Assembly (NCBI GenBank): GCA_001769215.1
Contig: MEOL01000009.1
Location: forward strand, 62,001-126,000
DNA from: Bacteroidetes bacterium GWF2_41_31
Lineage (GTDB): Bacteria; Bacteroidota; Bacteroidia; Bacteroidales; F082
Direction: 5' to 3'
Length of the DNA stretch: 64,000 bases
The position numbers and the translations under genes were made by a program. The notes below the pieces were generated by a model. It ran no database searches. It was not told the origin of the DNA and worked only from the letters and a program-made list of their open reading frames with translations. Below, piece after piece: positions 25,193 through 33,271 of the stretch; the stretch's first letter is position 1, and the number at the start of each line of letters is the position of its first letter.

Positions 25193-27124
25193 ATGAGAGT
25201 TGAAGCAAAAAAAATATTGGTTAAGTATTGGGGGTATCCTGATTTTCGACCCATGCAGGAGGATATTATCATGTCGGTAGCCGAAGGACATGATACCCTG
25301 GCTTTGTTACCTACCGGTGGGGGTAAATCCATCTGTTTTCAGGTACCTGCCCTCATGGTTCCAGGAACCTGCATTGTTGTCACCCCTTTAATAGCATTGA
25401 TGAAAGACCAGGTGGATAACTTGAAAAAGGTAGGCATAAAAGCCGCTGCCATCTTTACTGGAATGCACAGCTCCGAAATTGAATCGGTTTATTCAAACGT
25501 GGTGGCCGGTACCTACAAATTTTTATATGTATCTCCCGAACGACTCGACACGGAGATTTTTAAACAAGTTATTTCTAGGGTAAAAGTCAATCTACTTACC
25601 GTAGACGAAGCCCATTGCGTGTCGCAATGGGGATACGATTTCAGACCACCTTACCTGCGTATTGCAGAAATAAGGCCCTATATTCCTGATGTGCCGGTTT
25701 TGGCATTAACAGCCACAGCCACACCGGAGGTGGTTGCAGATATTATGAGTAAACTGGAATTTAGGCGAAACAGGGCATTTCGTTCCACCTTCGAACGTAC
25801 CAACCTGGCCTATCATGTAGCCAAAGAATATGATAAGCCGGCTTTTCTAATGAGCTTTTTTGCCGATACCAAAGGTTCTGGAATCGTATATGTCCGCAAT
25901 AGAAAAAAAACCAGGGAATTGGCCGAAATCCTCACGAAAAAAGGAGTGAGTGCTACTTTCTACCACGCAGGTCTGGATGCGCATACCCGGGATGAAAGAC
26001 AAAAACAATGGAGTACAGGTCAGGTAAAAGTGATGGTTTCAACAAATGCCTTTGGGATGGGAATAGACAAAGCGGATGTCAGGAAAGTAATTCATTACGA
26101 CTTGCCCGATTGTATAGAGTCGTATTTTCAGGAAGCAGGTAGGGCCGGCCGCGACCAAAAACCTTCTCAGGCAGTTTTACTTTATACCCACCACGATATA
26201 ATAAATGCCAAAGAACTACTAAAAACCTCTTATCCACCCATCGATGAAATTAGAATTATTTACAACGCGCTGGGCAATTACTTGCAGCTTGCCGAAGGGA
26301 GTGGCAAAGATATAAGCTTTGATTTTAAGATCAGTGATTTCGCAAATAACTACAATTTCAATTTGTTACAGGTTTATAGTGCCATAAAAATATTGGAACG
26401 CGAAGGATACCTGATGTATGTTGAGTCGGCCGGACAGTTTTCAAAACTATTTGTACCACTTTCAAAAGAAGATTTGTATCGGTTCATGGTGGAAAACCCG
26501 AGAAGTGAACGCATCATAAAAGAAATCATGCGCTCCTATTCGGGGATATTTACCGACTATATCAATATCAACGAAAGTATGCTGGCCAAACGTGCGGAAA
26601 TGGCCAGAGAGGAAGTTGTGAAACAATTGAGTTACCTCCATAAGTTGAAAGTAATTACTTACATTCCCATCACTACCATGCCACAGTTGGTTTTTTCTTC
26701 AGGCAGGATGAATGCCAAATACATACAGCTTTCTGATCAAAATTACCGGTTTCTGAAAGAAGCCGCCGAAAAACGGCTTGAAGCCCTGCTGCACTTTATT
26801 ACCGACAACCTGAAATGCAGGAGCCAACAATTGTTGGCTTATTTTGGTGAACAAAAGAGCCAACGCTGTGGTATCTGTGATGTGTGCCTGTCAAAAAACA
26901 AATCGAACTTAAACGAAATGGAGTTTGAGCAATTGGTCGGCTCGATAAATGAAATGTTGATCTCAAAACCCCGATATCTGAACGATGTGATACAAAACCT
27001 CTCACAGTATACCGAAGACCAAATTATTGATGTAATTCGGTGGCTGATGGATCATGGTAAAGTGATCAGAGGCAAGGATGAGATGTTGGGCTGGCACAAT
27101 CAATTGAACATTGCTTTTGAATAA
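25193..27124 (+). CDS. recQ: RecQ family ATP-dependent DNA helicase
   Basis: The 643-residue superfamily 2 helicase shows motif 0 (YPDFRPMQEDII), Walker A LPTGGGKS, the DEAH box VDEAHCVSQWG, motif III LALTATATP, STNAFGMGIDKADVR and the arginine-finger motif QEAGRAGRDQ. The cysteine cluster CRSQQLLAYFGE...CGICDVC lies late (about 545-570), after the winged-helix-like part, rather than directly after the helicase core as in E. coli RecQ; this is the Bacteroidota short form without HRDC. It unwinds DNA in recombination and repair. AGGA lies five bases before the ATG. Confidence 0.93.
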   Translation: MRVEAKKILVKYWGYPDFRPMQEDIIMSVAEGHDTLALLPTGGGKSICFQVPALMVPGTCIVVTPLIALMKDQVDNLKKVGIKAAAIFTGMHSSEIESVYSNVVAGTYKFLYVSPERLDTEIFKQVISRVKVNLLTVDEAHCVSQWGYDFRPPYLRIAEIRPYIPDVPVLALTATATPEVVADIMSKLEFRRNRAFRSTFERTNLAYHVAKEYDKPAFLMSFFADTKGSGIVYVRNRKKTRELAEILTKKGVSATFYHAGLDAHTRDERQKQWSTGQVKVMVSTNAFGMGIDKADVRKVIHYDLPDCIESYFQEAGRAGRDQKPSQAVLLYTHHDIINAKELLKTSYPPIDEIRIIYNALGNYLQLAEGSGKDISFDFKISDFANNYNFNLLQVYSAIKILEREGYLMYVESAGQFSKLFVPLSKEDLYRFMVENPRSERIIKEIMRSYSGIFTDYININESMLAKRAEMAREEVVKQLSYLHKLKVITYIPITTMPQLVFSSGRMNAKYIQLSDQNYRFLKEAAEKRLEALLHFITDNLKCRSQQLLAYFGEQKSQRCGICDVCLSKNKSNLNEMEFEQLVGSINEMLISKPRYLNDVIQNLSQYTEDQIIDVIRWLMDHGKVIRGKDEMLGWHNQLNIAFE

Positions 27125-27196
27125 TTAATTAACTTTGAACCTACATTTGATGTTGACGTTTATATTCTACACCATGTCACTATAAATAATTGAATC

Positions 27197-27913
27197 ATGG
27201 ATAAAACACTTAAGTTATTGATTTTGTTAGTGATATTGCCATTTATAACACTGGCACAGTCGTCAAAGCGGCAATATGTCGGTCTTTCAATCGGGCCCTC
27301 CATACCTCTGTCCGATTTCGCAAGGAAGGACTTGAACGATTCAACTTCAGGATTTGCCAAAACAGGAGTGGCATTAAATTTTACCTATGCCTATCGGTTT
27401 TCTCATAATTTCGGAATGCAGTTGGTGGTTAATTACAGCGGTAATAAGTTGGACAATGTCGCCTATGCTGATGGACTGATGAAGGCTCATCCCGGTTATG
27501 GGGTTACCGTTGAGAGTACTCAAAACTGGAGTAGCGGTGGTGCGTTTGGAGGACCTTATTTCAGATTTCCTATCGGAGATGCCTTCTCGATCGACGTGAG
27601 GGGATTGATAGGATACTTTGGCAGCAATTCTCCAAAAGCAACCATTTATACTGCCAATATTAACAACACTTCTGATAAGGGCACCTATTACCGTGAAAGC
27701 AGTCGTTCAACCGGATTTGGGTACCTTTTGGGAGCCGGTTTTAAATATCGTTTAAGTCATTATTATATAACGGCATTTGCTGACTACATTGGATCAGAAC
27801 TTTATTTTAAAGAGGTTATCGGTTGGAATTGGGATAATGAACCCTACGCCACCTCATTTGCTCAAAAGATTAACTATCTGTCTTTGACCTTAGGTCTTGC
27901 CTATATCCTTTGA
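27197..27913 (+). CDS. Outer-membrane beta-barrel protein (PorT/OmpA-barrel like)
   Basis: The 238-residue protein has a signal peptide (LLILLVILPFITLAQS) followed by amphipathic strands with the start motif YVGLSIGPSIPLSDFA, typical of small eight-stranded Bacteroidota barrels. No peptidoglycan-binding domain is present. The last residues (LSLTLGLAYIL) do not end in Phe or Tyr, a minor oddity. Its stop codon overlaps the TTG start of the glycosylase gene, so the two are probably coupled although unrelated in role. Ligand unknown. Confidence 0.8.
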   Translation: MDKTLKLLILLVILPFITLAQSSKRQYVGLSIGPSIPLSDFARKDLNDSTSGFAKTGVALNFTYAYRFSHNFGMQLVVNYSGNKLDNVAYADGLMKAHPGYGVTVESTQNWSSGGAFGGPYFRFPIGDAFSIDVRGLIGYFGSNSPKATIYTANINNTSDKGTYYRESSRSTGFGYLLGAGFKYRLSHYYITAFADYIGSELYFKEVIGWNWDNEPYATSFAQKINYLSLTLGLAYIL

Positions 27914-28530
27914 TTTTGATTCAGCGTGTTATACAGGAATCCTATTATTGCAACGAAGATGTTGTGTTTCTCGCGAAAGATTTATTGGGAAAATTAATCA
28001 CCCTAAAGAATGCTGATGGGTTTGTTTCGGCGATTATTACGGAAACGGAAGCCTACGCGGGAGTTACTGATAAAGCCTCTCATGCTTACGGTGGCAGACG
28101 AACTCCGCGCAACGAGGTCATGTATGGCTCTGGTGGGATGGCTTATGTGTTTTTGTGCTATGGCATACATTATTTATTTAATGTGGTTACCGGCCCTAAA
28201 AACACTCCCCATGCAGTGCTGATAAGAGGGGTCATTCCCCTTGAAGGGATTGACCTGATGTTGGCTCGAAGGAAGCTAAACTCAATTGACAACCGAGGAT
28301 TTAATGGTCCCGGAAAAGTAACCTCAGCGCTTGGGATCAATTTAAGTCATAATGGTGCATCATTAACCGGATCAGCCATTCAGATTAAAGAAATTGGAGT
28401 GGCAGTTACTACCAGTCAAATAAAGGTAAGCAAACGTATTGGCGTGAATTATGCGGAGGAAGACGCCTTGCTACCATACCGGTTTGAGTTGTTGGACAAA
28501 ATGATTGTAAAAAAAAACGTCCTGTTATAA
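27910..28530 (+). CDS. DNA-3-methyladenine glycosylase (AAG/MPG family)
   Basis: The 206-residue enzyme removes alkylated purines from DNA. The catalytic region ITETEAYAGVTDKASHAYGG contains the active-site Glu, and GSGGMAYVFLCYGIHYLFNV and RGVIPLEGI are family motifs. No ATG is available; TTG at 27910 overlaps the upstream TGA (TTGA), and a second TTG at 27916 is also possible. The stop codon TAA lies at the edge of the loop of the terminator at 28510-28549, so translation ends inside the terminator hairpin. Confidence 0.92.
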   Translation: MILIQRVIQESYYCNEDVVFLAKDLLGKLITLKNADGFVSAIITETEAYAGVTDKASHAYGGRRTPRNEVMYGSGGMAYVFLCYGIHYLFNVVTGPKNTPHAVLIRGVIPLEGIDLMLARRKLNSIDNRGFNGPGKVTSALGINLSHNGASLTGSAIQIKEIGVAVTTSQIKVSKRIGVNYAEEDALLPYRFELLDKMIVKKNVLL

Positions 28531-28549
28531 TTAACAGGACGTTTTTTTT
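28510..28549. terminator. Bidirectional terminator between the glycosylase gene and hup
   Basis: An 18-bp perfect stem (28510-28527 with 28532-28549) has a 4-nt loop TAAT. The core is ACGTCCTGTTA / TAACAGGACGT with an A-run on one side and a T-run on the other, so it works for both convergent genes. It overlaps the last codons of the glycosylase gene. Confidence 0.92.
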
Positions 28550-28564
28550 CTAGATGTAAAGTTG

Positions 28565-28837
28565 TTATTTTACAACTTTTGATAGATCGGCACCTGCTTT
28601 AAACTTAACCACTTTTTTGGCAGCGATATTAATTTCTTTGCCAGTTTGTGGATTACGTCCTTTGCGGGCAGCTCTTGTAGAAACGGAAAACGATCCGAAA
28701 CCAACTAAAGCAACACGGTCACCAGTTTTTAGAGCATCACCTGTTGAGGTAACGAAAGCATCGAGTGCTTTTTTTGCATCACTTTTACTGATGCCAGCTC
28801 CGGCGGCCATTGCATCGATTAATTCAGCTTTGTTCAT
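28565..28837 (-). CDS. hup: HU family DNA-binding protein
   Basis: The 90-residue histone-like protein is standard length. It starts [20 protein letters not shown] and has the dimer-core and arm motif [19 protein letters not shown], where the Pro at the beta-arm tip intercalates into DNA, followed by [19 protein letters not shown] bends and compacts DNA and supports replication and repair. Single gene with its own promoter (28881-28888) and shared terminator. Confidence 0.96.
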   Translation of the reverse strand: MNKAELIDAMAAGAGISKSDAKKALDAFVTSTGDALKTGDRVALVGFGSFSVSTRAARKGRNPQTGKEINIAAKKVVKFKAGADLSKVVK

Positions 28838-28880
28838 CGTGAATAGAATTTTTAATTAACACTTAGGGTATTTATCTTAA

Positions 28881-28888
28881 CAAATGTA
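28881..28888 (-). promoter_or_regulatory. -7 box of the hup promoter
   Basis: Minus-strand TACATTTG matches TAnnTTTG; a TTG about 19 bp upstream may serve as -33. Start near 28877, 40 bases before the ATG. Confidence 0.6.
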
Positions 28889-29050
28889 GTGTTTATCTGA
28901 TTAAAATCAAGCAATAGCGCACATTTTAATAGTTTTTGTTGATAAATGCGTCATTTTGTTAATAAAACCGCCATAAATAGGGTTGTTTTTATGCAAAATC
29001 CTTTACCAGGCCGTTGAATTTTGCTCATTTTGTGGTGCCGACAGAAAATT

Positions 29051-30022
29051 TTATCTGAGATAACCTGGAGAAAAATGACCAATTCCTCTCAGAAATTCGT
29101 CCGCATGAAGGCGTTTTTTGCCCGATTGCTGTAGTTCTTCAATGCTGATAAATCCATCTTGAACAGCTACCCATATCTTTTTATTGTCCGGCGTTTTTAT
29201 CGTTCCGGGGGAAAGATCATGTTCCGCCGGCATGAATTCTGTCTTAAAAATCTTTATTGAAACTTCGTCGCCATTGTTTTTATGTAAAATTGAGATGGCG
29301 GCAGGGTAGGGGCTTAATCCCCTTACGAAGTTATCAATTCTCTGTCCTGACAACTGCCAGTTAATGAAGCAGTCTTGTTTAAAGATTTTTGGGGCTTTTT
29401 TAAGTTCGTAATTGGATGCCACAACTTCGGATTGTGAGATGGGGTTAATTTGGTCATGAAGAATCGAATCGGTGGTTTTTATGATGAGGTTTGAGCCCAA
29501 TTCCATGAGTCTGTCGTGTAATGTGCCGGCATCATCATCCGGGCCGATTTGAATCGATTCCTGATAAAGAATTTTTCCCGTGTCGATATCCTTGTCCAGT
29601 AAAAAAGTGGTTACCCCTGTAATTGTTTCACCATTGATCAGCGCATGATTTATGGGTGCTGCACCCCGATATTGTGGTAATAAGCTCGCGTGTAAATTAA
29701 ATGTTCCCAATGGGGGCATTTCCCAAACCTGGGGGGGCAGCATCCTAAAAGCGACTACAATCTGTAAATCAGCTTTCAAGGCCTTTAACTCGTCAATAAA
29801 AGCAGGGTCTTTAAGGTTTTCAGGTTGAAGAATGGATAAACCCAGCTCCATTGCACACGACTTGACAGCCGAGTGTGTTATCGTTTTACCACGCCCCGCC
29901 GGACGGTCTGGTGCGGTAATCACCCCAACAACATGATATCCATTGTTGACTAATGCCATTAAGGATGGAACAGCGAAGGGTGGTGTTCCCATAAAAACGA
30001 TTCTGGCTTCACTTTTATTCAT
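29051..30022 (-). CDS. fmt: Methionyl-tRNA formyltransferase
   Basis: The 323-residue enzyme formylates initiator Met-tRNA with 10-formyl-THF. It starts IVFMGTPPFAVPS, carries the catalytic Asn-His-Asp set in FNLHASLLPQYRGAAPIN and DKDIDTGKIL, and has a C-terminal OB-type domain (from about 205). The frame stays open 15 codons further upstream, but those codons are the terminator of the preceding gene (30035-30064), so ATG 30022 is the start. Full length. Confidence 0.94.
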   Translation of the reverse strand: MNKSEARIVFMGTPPFAVPSLMALVNNGYHVVGVITAPDRPAGRGKTITHSAVKSCAMELGLSILQPENLKDPAFIDELKALKADLQIVVAFRMLPPQVWEMPPLGTFNLHASLLPQYRGAAPINHALINGETITGVTTFLLDKDIDTGKILYQESIQIGPDDDAGTLHDRLMELGSNLIIKTTDSILHDQINPISQSEVVASNYELKKAPKIFKQDCFINWQLSGQRIDNFVRGLSPYPAAISILHKNNGDEVSIKIFKTEFMPAEHDLSPGTIKTPDNKKIWVAVQDGFISIEELQQSGKKRLHADEFLRGIGHFSPGYLR

Positions 30023-30034
30023 TCCGGTAAAAAT

Positions 30035-30064
30035 AAAAAAAAACCCGGCATTAAGGCCGGGTTT
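30035..30064 (-). terminator. Terminator of the TPR gene
   Basis: Minus-strand stem AAACCCGGC / GCCGGGTTT (9 bp, 6-nt loop) followed by a long T-run, placed between the TPR gene stop (30083) and the fmt start. Confidence 0.88.
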
Positions 30065-30082
30065 CATCCTGTGAAAACAGGT

Positions 30083-30784
30083 TTATTTATTTTCTTTTGA
30101 AGTGGTGGCCCGGGCTATGTACTTATCTATGCTGGCGGCTTCTTTGCTTTTAACAAAATCGGCTTTTATCCGCTGGTAAGTACTGATGGCTTCATCATAT
30201 TTACCCATCAGCTCATATACATTTCCGGCTTTCATTAAAAACAAGGGAGCAGTGAACCCATTGGCATCCTGGTTGGCGGCTTCAAGATAAAAAGCCACCG
30301 CTTTTTTCTGGTCACCAAGTTCCAGATGTGCATCACCTATCGCACCGGTAGCCATGGGACCAATAAGATGATCGTCACCTTTGAATTCATCAAGATAATC
30401 AATGGCCTGGTTAAAATCTTTTTTCTTTAAAAAGCAAATCCCTGCATAATAATTAGCTAAGTTCCCGGGTTTTGTGGAGCCGTATTCATCTGCGATGTCT
30501 AGAAAACCAAGGTTATTTCCATCCCCATAAAGCGCTTTTTCAAGCGAATCCTGCTCAAAATATCGCTGAGCAGCAAACATTTGCTTCGAAGCCTCCATGC
30601 TTTTTGGGGCTATATAGTATCTGTTGTATGCAAAATATCCAATAATGCCAATTACTATAATAAGCACAACAACCGAAATATTCTTTTGGTTGCTAAATAT
30701 AAACTGTTCTGTTCTGGTCAGGGTTTCTTCAATGTTCTCAAGGCGTTGATCGCCTTTTTCATCCTGATTCTTTTTATCGGCCAT
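30083..30784 (-). CDS. Membrane-anchored tetratricopeptide repeat protein
   Basis: The 233-residue protein has a charged cytoplasmic N-terminus, one membrane helix at about residues 36-54 (NISVVVLIIVIGIIGYFAYN), then TPR-type helices outside, including ANYYAGICFLKKKDFNQAID, DAHLELGDQKKAVAFYLEAA and YELMGKYDEAISTYQRI. This resembles YfgM/Tol-Pal-type scaffolds, but the partner is unknown. The frame runs 19 codons upstream, but a -7 box lies there, so ATG 30784 is the start. It has its own terminator before fmt. Confidence 0.85.
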   Translation of the reverse strand: MADKKNQDEKGDQRLENIEETLTRTEQFIFSNQKNISVVVLIIVIGIIGYFAYNRYYIAPKSMEASKQMFAAQRYFEQDSLEKALYGDGNNLGFLDIADEYGSTKPGNLANYYAGICFLKKKDFNQAIDYLDEFKGDDHLIGPMATGAIGDAHLELGDQKKAVAFYLEAANQDANGFTAPLFLMKAGNVYELMGKYDEAISTYQRIKADFVKSKEAASIDKYIARATTSKENK

Positions 30785-30805
30785 AGTCTTTTCAATTTGA
30801 GGATG

Positions 30806-30813
30806 CAAAAATA
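30806..30813 (-). promoter_or_regulatory. -7 box of the TPR gene promoter
   Basis: Minus-strand TATTTTTG matches TAnnTTTG; start near 30802, about 18 bases before the ATG. Confidence 0.55.
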
Positions 30814-30919
30814 TATCTTTATTCCCAATAATAAAAACCATCCGATAATTATTAATTTTGCTTTTTCCACCGGGTTATTAACAGTTCCCTACTATTAATT
30901 ATTGGATATAGTTCTTGAA

Positions 30920-31738
30920 ATGAAGTATTTACCTTGGATTTGGATAGTGTTTCTTCTATTATCGGCTGCCGGTACTTGCCGGGGAGGTTGGGTAATTTCT
31001 GAAACCAATAGAGATAACTATGGAAATAAATCTTCTCAAAGCACATTTATTCAACAAAACCAAATCCGTTTCGAAAATGCTTCGACCATCACCATTTTTA
31101 ATTTAAACGATAGTACGCTCACCATTGTCTTCCCCACATTGCGGGCGTATTGGCATGGAGTTCCTGCGGAATTGATAACAGGTATGTTCGATGCTTTCGA
31201 GGTTCAGTTACAAACGCTAATTGTTGAGCTTCCATATGATCAACAACCTGTTTATCAACAAATGTACGATAGCCTGAAAGTCCGGATGCGGCATCAGGAC
31301 ACATCCACAGTTACCAATAGAATGACCCTCGAGAGAATCGATAGTGCAATGAAAATCAATCAGTTCAAAGTTGATGGGTACCGCATTGTGATGGATCGTG
31401 TTACGAAAGAGGAGTTTTGGATGACGCGGGACGTGAACCCTTATACCGAAGTCGATATTCATCTGTTTATTGAAATGAATAATAGGATAAACCCCTATTC
31501 GCGCAAGGGAACTACCTTAAATTCGTTGGAATACATTAATTTATTAAGCAACGGGCTGATCGTAAAATCCAAAAAGTTTGGACAGAACGGCCATTTTATC
31601 GAAACCGAGGTTGAAAACGTAAAGCAAACACCCATTCCAATCGATTTCTTTTATCCTCCTGTTAATTACCGCAAAGTAAGTTTGGTAGACGTATTTAACC
31701 TTCCAACCATTGAAGCCGATGATTATCCTAAAAAGTAG
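30920..31738 (+). CDS. Exported protein of unknown function (DUF4412/LolA-like)
   Basis: From the ATG at 30920 the 272-residue product has a signal peptide (YLPWIWIVFLLLSAAGTC) and a body of beta-strands and amphipathic helices. The segment IRFENASTITIFNLNDSTLTI followed later by VDGYRIVMDRVTKEEFWMT resembles the half-barrel of LolA/DUF4412-type periplasmic proteins that read out or carry hydrophobic ligands; this is a tentative match by pattern only. The upstream TTG at 30902 is rejected because it adds residues before a complete signal peptide. It stands alone between two convergent or divergent neighbours. Confidence 0.65.
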   Translation: MKYLPWIWIVFLLLSAAGTCRGGWVISETNRDNYGNKSSQSTFIQQNQIRFENASTITIFNLNDSTLTIVFPTLRAYWHGVPAELITGMFDAFEVQLQTLIVELPYDQQPVYQQMYDSLKVRMRHQDTSTVTNRMTLERIDSAMKINQFKVDGYRIVMDRVTKEEFWMTRDVNPYTEVDIHLFIEMNNRINPYSRKGTTLNSLEYINLLSNGLIVKSKKFGQNGHFIETEVENVKQTPIPIDFFYPPVNYRKVSLVDVFNLPTIEADDYPKK

Positions 31739-31787
31739 TCTGAATTTCCAACCTGACACCAGACGATCGTTAAATAGAAAGGGAAGA

Positions 31788-32399
31788 TTATTTTACATTA
31801 AAATCGAGTAATTTTTGATCTTCGATGTACGCTTCAAAGTGATCGCCAATTTTAGTTGGCCCCACACCGGCAGGGGTTCCGGTAAAAATAAAATCCCCGA
31901 TGCGCAAGGTAACGAATCTGGAAACGTAAGCAATCAGTTGGTTAAAATTGAATAACATTTCCCGGGTGGTGCCAGTTTGTTTGCGTTCGTGATTGATGTC
32001 GAGCCAAAAATGGATGTTTTCGGGATCGGGCAACGTGTCAAGTTTAATAAATGTACCAACGGGTGCCGATTGATCAAACGATTTGGCGATTTCCCATGGG
32101 AGGCCTTTTGCTTTGCAATTGTTTTGCAGGTCACGTGCCGTAAAATCGATTCCAACAGATATTTCATTGTAATAGCGACGTGCAAAATCCTGCTCAATGT
32201 GCCTTCCGTTTTTACTGATTTTAATTACAATCTCGGTTTCGTAATGTAAGTCCCTGGTAAAAGATGGGTAAAAAAAAGGATTGTTTTTCAACAACATGGC
32301 AGTATCCGGCTTCATGAAAAATACCGGTGACTCAGGTATCGCATTGCTCAGCTCCTGGGCATGTGCTGCGTAATTTCTGCCAATACAAATAATTTTCAT
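31788..32399 (-). CDS. Fumarylacetoacetate hydrolase family protein
   Basis: The 203-residue enzyme has the FAH fold of small acylpyruvase/oxaloacetate decarboxylase-type members (FAHD1/YcgM size). It begins KIICIGRNYAAHAQEL, has PVFFMKPDTAML, the metal-binding acidic set in HYETEIVIKI and VGIDFTARD, and ends with GDFIFTGTPAGVGP. It probably cleaves a C-C bond in a dicarboxylic keto acid; the substrate cannot be named. The frame extends 30 codons into the exonuclease gene; ATG 32399 gives the usual N-terminus. It starts 11 bp after the exonuclease stop, so the two are co-transcribed. Confidence 0.9.
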   Translation of the reverse strand: MKIICIGRNYAAHAQELSNAIPESPVFFMKPDTAMLLKNNPFFYPSFTRDLHYETEIVIKISKNGRHIEQDFARRYYNEISVGIDFTARDLQNNCKAKGLPWEIAKSFDQSAPVGTFIKLDTLPDPENIHFWLDINHERKQTGTTREMLFNFNQLIAYVSRFVTLRIGDFIFTGTPAGVGPTKIGDHFEAYIEDQKLLDFNVK

Positions 32400-32410
32400 G
32401 GGATATAATT

Positions 32411-33217
32411 CTATTGTAATTTCATTTTTAGTTTGATGTTGGTAAGCAGATTCTTGGTAAACAACGGGAAATCGGAATTCATTACCCAATTATAGTAAGA
32501 AGGCTCAACTTTTAATACTTCTTCCACCTTTTTGCCTTTGTGCTTTCCAAAGTTGATCACCTCTTCATCATTTTCATTAAAAATGATTTGTCCGATGAGG
32601 TCAGCATTGCGGTGGTGGCTCGAAAATTCATGAAGGGCGTCCATGTCGTTTTTTACCGGGATTGAAGCTGTGCCCTTTTTATCGGTAAAAGTTGTGTTTT
32701 CGTATTTGTCGAGTTGGGCTTTGAGTATTTCGTAGGTTGCCATCGCATCGGCTTCTGCCCCGTGTGCATCCTGTAATTCTTTTTGTAAGTAAAACCTGTA
32801 GGCTGCTGACAGGGTACGTTGTTCCATTTTCATGAAGATGTTTTGAACATCGATTAGCCGCCGTTTCTTTATATCAAAATCGATATCAGCTCGTAGAAAT
32901 TCTTCAACCAACATGGGGACATCGAATTTAATGGCGTTGTAACCTGCCAGGTCACAGTTGTGGAGAAACTTGCTGATTTCCTTAGCTACTTGCTTAAAAG
33001 TGGGTTTGTCCTTGAGGCTATCATTGCTGTAACCATGAATTTGCTCTGCCTCCTCACTGATGGGATAATCGGGATTGATAAGCCAGGTATTGCTTTCTTT
33101 GGTTCCGTTTGGGTTTACTTTAAGGATATACAATTCAACAATGCGGTCCTTTATGATGCTGAGTCCTGTGGCTTCGATATCAAAAAAAGCAAGTGGTTTC
33201 TTCAGGTTTAATTCCAT
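32411..33217 (-). CDS. DEDDh 3'-5' exonuclease (DnaQ-like)
   Basis: The 268-residue protein shows the DnaQ exonuclease core at about 1-180: Asp-Glu in FFDIEATGL, Asp in GYNAIKFDVPML and His/Asp in DAHGAEADAMATYE. The remaining 85 residues include INFGKHKGKKVEEVLKVEPS and YYNWVMNSDFP, a small module found behind such exonucleases in Bacteroidota. It likely trims DNA or RNA 3' ends, as a proofreading-like or repair nuclease. ATG 33217 is the start because the 16 upstream codons run through the terminator of the E2 gene. Confidence 0.9.
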   Translation of the reverse strand: MELNLKKPLAFFDIEATGLSIIKDRIVELYILKVNPNGTKESNTWLINPDYPISEEAEQIHGYSNDSLKDKPTFKQVAKEISKFLHNCDLAGYNAIKFDVPMLVEEFLRADIDFDIKKRRLIDVQNIFMKMEQRTLSAAYRFYLQKELQDAHGAEADAMATYEILKAQLDKYENTTFTDKKGTASIPVKNDMDALHEFSSHHRNADLIGQIIFNENDEEVINFGKHKGKKVEEVLKVEPSYYNWVMNSDFPLFTKNLLTNIKLKMKLQ

Positions 33218-33230
33218 GGTAATAGTTCTA

Positions 33231-33262
33231 AATAAAACCGGGGAGGTTAGACTCCCCGGTTT
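33231..33262 (-). terminator. Terminator after the E2 acyltransferase gene
   Basis: Minus-strand stem AAACCGGGGAG / CTCCCCGGTTT (11 bp, 6-nt loop) followed by TATTT, between the E2 stop (33272) and the exonuclease start. Confidence 0.85.
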
Positions 33263-33271
33263 CAATGATAT

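Noticed and set aside
30023-30067. Longer N-terminus for Fmt
   Set aside because: The 15 extra codons translate the terminator hairpin of the upstream TPR gene, so they are not part of Fmt.
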